A stretch of 47,132 nucleotides of DNA, taken from Chloroflexota bacterium. Its GTDB lineage: Bacteria > Chloroflexota > UBA6077 > SHYK01. The translations under genes and the position numbers were made by a program. The stretch lies in the NCBI GenBank assembly GCA_009377635.1, contig WHTR01000007.1, positions 5,696-52,827 of the forward strand, written 5' to 3'. Positions 43,865-47,132 of this stretch are shown here, one piece after another (position 1 is the stretch's first letter; each line of letters starts with the position of its first letter). Under the pieces are notes generated by a model that saw nothing but the letters and a program-made list of their open reading frames with translations, ran no database searches and had not been told where the DNA came from.

Positions 43865-44866
43865 ATGGTCACTCAGATGACAAAATGGGAACGGATAGAC
43901 GCCCTTCGGCGGGGAGAGCCAACGGACCACTCGGCATGGAGCCTATGGCGACACTTCTACGATCGAGAGTCGACAGCCGAGGACCTGGCCAACGCGATGG
44001 TCACCTGGCAGCGAACCTACGACTTCGATTTCCTGAAGGTCAACCCGCGCGCGCAGTACCACGTGGAGCCCTGGGGAGTAGCGTATCGCTACCCGCAGGG
44101 AGGGGGACGCCCCGAGCGCGTCACCTCCGCCGAGGACAGCGCTCGCGATTGGCTGCGGGTCGAGCCGCGCCCGCCCACGAAGGGTGTGCTCGGCGAGCAG
44201 CTCCAGGCAATCCGCCGGATCCGGGCAGAGCTCGGGCCGGCCATCCCCATGATCGAGACCGTCTTTACACCCCTCTCGGTGCTCGCCGATTTGGTCGACA
44301 GTGAGGACCGGCTGGTCCGCGACCTGCGAACGGCGCCCGAGCGTGTAGCCTCCGCCCTCGAGGCAGTGACGGAGACGTTCGTGCAGTTCGTCGGGCAGTG
44401 TTTGGATGCAGGCGCCGACGGTATCTTTCTCGCCACGACGCAGATGGCTCGGCACGACGTGATGACGCACGACGAGTACGCGCGATTCGGCCGACCATTC
44501 GACCTCCGCGTGCTCCGGGCAGCGGAGGCCGCGCGCTTCAACGTGCTCCACGTGTGCGGCGACAACGGGATGGTTGTTGATCTGGCCGACTACCCGATCG
44601 CGGCGGTCAACTGGGCCGTCACCTCCCCAACGACGCCGTCGCTCGACGAGGCAAGCACCCGCGTGCCGGCGGTGCTCATCGGGGGACTCAGCAACGAGGC
44701 CCTCACGGCGAGCACGCCAGACCGCGCGATCGAAGAGGCCGCCGCCGGCCATCGGGCCACCGGCGGCCGGCGCTGGGCCCTCGGCGCGAACTGCACGATT
44801 CCGCCGACGAGCCGCGAGGCGACCTTGCTCGCCCTGAAAGAGACCGTCACTCACGGGCGTTCTTGA
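43865..44866 (+). CDS. Uroporphyrinogen decarboxylase-family (UroD/methyltransferase fold) protein
   Basis: The 333-residue protein matches the UroD-like family: MTKWERIDALRRGEPTDHSAWSLW at the start, YDFDFLKVNPRAQYHVEPWG at about 52-72, then DAGADGIFLATTQM and HVCGDNGMVVDLADYPI. Family members other than HemE are often methyltransferases with corrinoid partners; the His-x-Cys in HVCGDN could bind a zinc as in MtaA-like proteins. No haem synthesis genes are nearby, so HemE is doubtful. ATG at 43865 has GGGAG upstream. Its last 16 bases overlap the end of the convergent EamA gene. Confidence 0.83.
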   Translation: MVTQMTKWERIDALRRGEPTDHSAWSLWRHFYDRESTAEDLANAMVTWQRTYDFDFLKVNPRAQYHVEPWGVAYRYPQGGGRPERVTSAEDSARDWLRVEPRPPTKGVLGEQLQAIRRIRAELGPAIPMIETVFTPLSVLADLVDSEDRLVRDLRTAPERVASALEAVTETFVQFVGQCLDAGADGIFLATTQMARHDVMTHDEYARFGRPFDLRVLRAAEAARFNVLHVCGDNGMVVDLADYPIAAVNWAVTSPTTPSLDEASTRVPAVLIGGLSNEALTASTPDRAIEEAAAGHRATGGRRWALGANCTIPPTSREATLLALKETVTHGRS

Positions 44867-45759
44867 ACGAGGCCTGACTCCACCCGCTTCCGGGCGGCTG
44901 GGGCCATGGCGCCGACGAACACGCCCGCCATGACCAGCACGGTCCCGAGCACAAACGCGACCGAGGCAAGCTCCCCGGCGAGCAGCGCACCCACGGCAAC
45001 AGTCACAATTGGGAAGAGCACCGTCGCGTAGCTGGTCGCGGACGCCGTCCACCGGCGAACAACAATCAGAAATCCGACAAACAGGCCGATCGAGCCGATG
45101 GTCGCGAGATAGACGAGCGCAACCCACGTCGTTTCCGTCGTCGGCAGCACGCGAGGCTCGCCGACGAGAAGAGACAGCCCGAGGAGCAGCAGCGAACCGG
45201 GGATCATCGCCGTCGCGTTGGTGGCAATCGGGTGCACGCGAGGGAGAACCTTCGCGATCACCGTCGACTCCGCGACGCAGAGAGCAAACGCGAGCAGCGC
45301 GAGCACCGACGCGAGGGGCACCGCTGCACCCAGTTGATCCACAAAGACCACGGCCACGCCGAGGAAGGCGACCGCACCACCCAGGATGCCGCGCCACGTG
45401 AGCCGCTCGAGGCCGTGCAGGCGCGCGAGCAGCAGTGTCAGCAGAGGAGCCAGAGCGACGAACACGGAACCGAGGGCGGCAGGCGCCGCGACCAGACCCC
45501 AGTACGCGAACGCGAACCCCGCGCCGAAGTTCAGCAGGCCGAACATAACAGCTCCGACCAGTGCCCGACCTCGGGGCAAGGCGATGTGCCGCAGGGCGGC
45601 AATTGCGAGCAGCAGAACCCCCGCGGCGGCGAACCGGATGCCGGCCCCCCAGAACGGCGCCAGCTCCTGGTTGCTGAAGCGCACGGCCACAAAGTTCGTC
45701 CCGCCAATCAGGACAATCAATACGAAGACGGCGAGGGTCACCGGGTCTCCGCGCATCAT
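44851..45759 (-). CDS. EamA/DMT-family transporter
   Basis: The 302-residue protein has ten hydrophobic segments in two EamA repeats. The first contains GGTNFVAVRFSNQELAPFW, and each repeat ends in a glycine-rich LGVAVVF- or MAGVFVGA-type helix. Such carriers (RhaT/YdcZ/EamA group) export amino acids or metabolites. Two adjacent ATG codons start it. It follows the glycosyltransferase by 73 bp on the same strand. Confidence 0.87.
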   Translation of the reverse strand: MMRGDPVTLAVFVLIVLIGGTNFVAVRFSNQELAPFWGAGIRFAAAGVLLLAIAALRHIALPRGRALVGAVMFGLLNFGAGFAFAYWGLVAAPAALGSVFVALAPLLTLLLARLHGLERLTWRGILGGAVAFLGVAVVFVDQLGAAVPLASVLALLAFALCVAESTVIAKVLPRVHPIATNATAMIPGSLLLLGLSLLVGEPRVLPTTETTWVALVYLATIGSIGLFVGFLIVVRRWTASATSYATVLFPIVTVAVGALLAGELASVAFVLGTVLVMAGVFVGAMAPAARKRVESGLVQERP

Positions 45760-45832
45760 GAGTCGACCGCCGTGCCCAATCGATCAGCGCCCGGAGTCCA
45801 CGAGCCTGGTGGCGCCCCTGGAAGTCGAAGCG

Positions 45833-46714
45833 CTACCACCCGAACCGGATCTGCCATACCCGCCACATCGCCTCAACGACGATCAATGCGGACATCTTGC
45901 TCTTCCCCCGCGCCCGGTCCCCGAAGTAGATCGGGATCTCGGCGACGCGAAGGCCGGCGCGCTGGCAGGCCACACCGATCTCCGTCTGGAATACGTACCC
46001 GTGCGATCGGATGCGGTGCAGGGGTAGCTGGCGGAGAGCGTCAGCTCGGAACGCCCGAAAGCCGCCGGTGGAGTCAGCCAGCCGCAGCCCCGTGACCAAG
46101 CGCGCATACACATTCGCGTACTTGCTCAGCACATAGCGCCACGGCTCCCATGTCGCGTCCACTTGACCACCCGGCACCCAGCGCGAGCCCACTACGACGT
46201 CGTACTCGCCCAACATCCCGACCATCATCGGGAGATAGCTGGGCGAGTGAGAGAAGTCGGCGTCCATCTCGACGACGACATCGGCGCCCAGATCGAGGGC
46301 GACGCCGAATCCGTCGACGTAAGCACTGGCGAGCCCCATCTTTCGCGGCCGATGGAGCACGCGCACCTGCTCTGGATACCGTTCGGCGAGCTTGTCGGCG
46401 ACAGCCCCGGTTCCGTCCGGGGAGCTGTCATCGACGATAAGCATGGCAACGCGCGCACGGCGTCCAGAACTGCCCTCCCGCCGCGCCTGGCCACGAAGAG
46501 GAGATTCTGGCAGTTCACCAGACGCCGCCGACACGCCGAGCTGCGATCTTGCCGGCACGACCTTCGATCCATCCGAGCTCGTCTCGACGATGTGTCCATC
46601 GCGGCCCGGCAGGGAGAGAGGGGGGACCTCAAGCCCAAGGACAGAATGCACCATCGACGGCAGGTTCGCCGCCTCATTGTAGGTGGGTGTCACCACCCAA
46701 ACGGCCGTTTCCAT
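45833..46714 (-). CDS. Polyprenol-phosphate mannosyl/glycosyltransferase (DPM1-like GT2) with in-frame insertion
   Basis: The 293-residue protein is a GT2 of the dolichol-phosphate-mannose synthase type: VVTPTYNEAANLPSMV (7-22), LIVDDSSPDGTG (92-103), EMDADFSHSP with the DxD region, and a C-terminal DRARGKSKMS. Between residues about 33 and 87 a stretch rich in Ser, Gly and Arg separates the first helix from strand 2, where normal members need only a few residues. It has no TM tail. It should make a polyprenyl-phosphate sugar donor for glycan synthesis. Whether the insertion leaves it active is uncertain. Confidence 0.85.
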   Translation of the reverse strand: METAVWVVTPTYNEAANLPSMVHSVLGLEVPPLSLPGRDGHIVETSSDGSKVVPARSQLGVSAASGELPESPLRGQARREGSSGRRARVAMLIVDDSSPDGTGAVADKLAERYPEQVRVLHRPRKMGLASAYVDGFGVALDLGADVVVEMDADFSHSPSYLPMMVGMLGEYDVVVGSRWVPGGQVDATWEPWRYVLSKYANVYARLVTGLRLADSTGGFRAFRADALRQLPLHRIRSHGYVFQTEIGVACQRAGLRVAEIPIYFGDRARGKSKMSALIVVEAMWRVWQIRFGW

Positions 46715-46826
46715 CCACCCTCACGCTCTGTGATGAAGCCGATCCAGTTCTGACTGCGACCGGCACAATGGAGTTTGGCGCTGGTTCCACAATTCTACCG
46801 AAGCGATCAGCGCGAGCGCCCGCGCG

Positions 46827-46855
46827 TTGACGGAGCGGTACTCCTCTGCTATAGT
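46827..46855 (+). promoter_or_regulatory. Promoter of the tRNA-Thr/tRNA-Tyr unit
   Basis: TTGACG at 46827-46832 and TATAGT at 46850-46855 are separated by 17 bp, each a 5/6 match. Transcription would start near 46862, 120 bp before tRNA-Thr. Confidence 0.72.
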
Positions 46856-46890
46856 CGAATCACGGACCGACCCACGTCACGAGCGCGCAG

Positions 46891-46910
46891 AGGCCCCCGA
46901 TGGGGGGTCT
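46891..46910 (+). promoter_or_regulatory. Leader hairpin between promoter and tRNA-Thr
   Basis: AGGCCCCC and GGGGGTCT form an 8-bp stem (one G-T pair) with a GATG loop, followed by CTTCTTTG. It resembles a weak terminator or a processing/stability hairpin. In the leader of a stable-RNA operon it could tune read-through or act as an RNase site. Confidence 0.4.
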
Positions 46911-46981
46911 CTTCTTTGCGACGAGGCCAGTCCGAGCGCGGCTCGCCGCCAGGGCATGCGCCCTTCTGCGGAGGGGTGCGA

Positions 46982-47054
46982 GCCGACGTAGCTCAACTGG
47001 CAGAGCAGCGGTTTTGTAAACCGCGGGTTGGGGGTTCGAGTCCCTTCGTCGGCT
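46982..47054 (+). tRNA. tRNA-Thr (anticodon TGT)
   Basis: The 73-nt cloverleaf has acceptor GCCGACG/CGTCGGC, D arm GCTC/GAGC, anticodon stem GCGGT/ACCGC with loop TTTGTAA, and T arm GGGGG TTCGAGT CCCTT with two G-T pairs. The anticodon TGT reads ACA and other ACN codons by wobble. CCA is not encoded. Confidence 0.95.
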
Positions 47055-47061
47055 CCCATCC

Positions 47062-47132
47062 GGTGGGGTGGCCGAGTGGTTAATGGCACCGGTCTGTAAA
47101 ACCGGCTCCCGGAAGGGATTCGCAGGTTCGAA
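47062..47132 (+). tRNA. tRNA-Tyr (anticodon GTA), cut by the window end
   Basis: It starts GGTGGGGTGGCCGAGTGG, 7 nt after tRNA-Thr. The anticodon stem CCGGT/ACCGG holds loop CTGTAAA with anticodon GTA. A long variable arm (CTCCCGGAAGGGA region) marks a class II tRNA as expected for bacterial Tyr. The T arm begins and the sequence ends at GGTTCGAA; the 3' acceptor strand lies beyond the window. Confidence 0.92.

Overview
The window is GC-rich, uses GTG and TTG starts as well as ATG, and has densely packed short operons on both strands. It carries no prophage, rRNA, CRISPR array or complete insertion sequence. The gene mix (RraA-like aldolases, luciferase-like monooxygenase, NrtR, fused 2-oxoacid:ferredoxin oxidoreductase subunits, DUF5808, dispersed palindromic repeats) resembles free-living Chloroflexota. 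That placement is inferred from gene content and was not tested phylogenetically.

Layout. 0.1-2 kb: a small secreted protein converging on a GT9 glycosyltransferase. 2.1-7.7 kb: two tandem RraA/HMG-aldolase paralogues, a DUF5808 protein, an M24-fold protein that has lost metal ligands, an NHL-repeat protein and an MFS carrier. 7.7-13.8 kb (minus): the oriC-type operon rpmH-rnpA-yidD-yidC-khpB, extended by a PfkB kinase, parA, parB and a GT2, behind a consensus promoter. dnaA is not beside rpmH. 14.0-15.5 kb: rarA, which contains a perfect parS core. 15.7-18.7 kb: an MFS carrier, a CPBP protease and a 7-TM protein. 18.7-23.5 kb: DUF72, an M16 protease, a VOC protein, a MITE and a DHA2-type MFS exporter. 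23.6-27.7 kb (minus): luciferase-like monooxygenase, alpha/beta hydrolase, nadA and an NrtR-type regulator. 27.9-31.4 kb (plus): a three-gene 2-oxoacid:ferredoxin oxidoreductase whose alpha chain carries what look like oxalate-oxidoreductase active-site residues. 31.5-35 kb: an MFS carrier, then a TPP riboswitch with terminator, a 47-bp direct repeat and thiC. 35.1-38.4 kb (minus): argG-argH-GNAT. 38.5-42.3 kb: an ABC exporter, a BON protein, a second MITE and an AGXT-type aminotransferase. 42.5-46.7 kb: a decayed toxin-antitoxin pair, two small hypotheticals, a UroD-family protein, an EamA transporter and a polyprenol-phosphate glycosyltransferase with an in-frame insertion. 46.8 kb to the end: a promoter, a hairpin, tRNA-Thr(TGT) and a partial tRNA-Tyr(GTA).

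The strongest points for follow-up are the probable oxalate oxidoreductase, the parS site inside rarA near parAB, two MITE copies whose CTAG ends supply stop codons of neighbouring genes, a hairpin repeat found three times upstream of and co-oriented with genes, and the duplicated 47-bp unit between the TPP riboswitch terminator and thiC. I did not find a clearly new multi-gene defence or mobile system.
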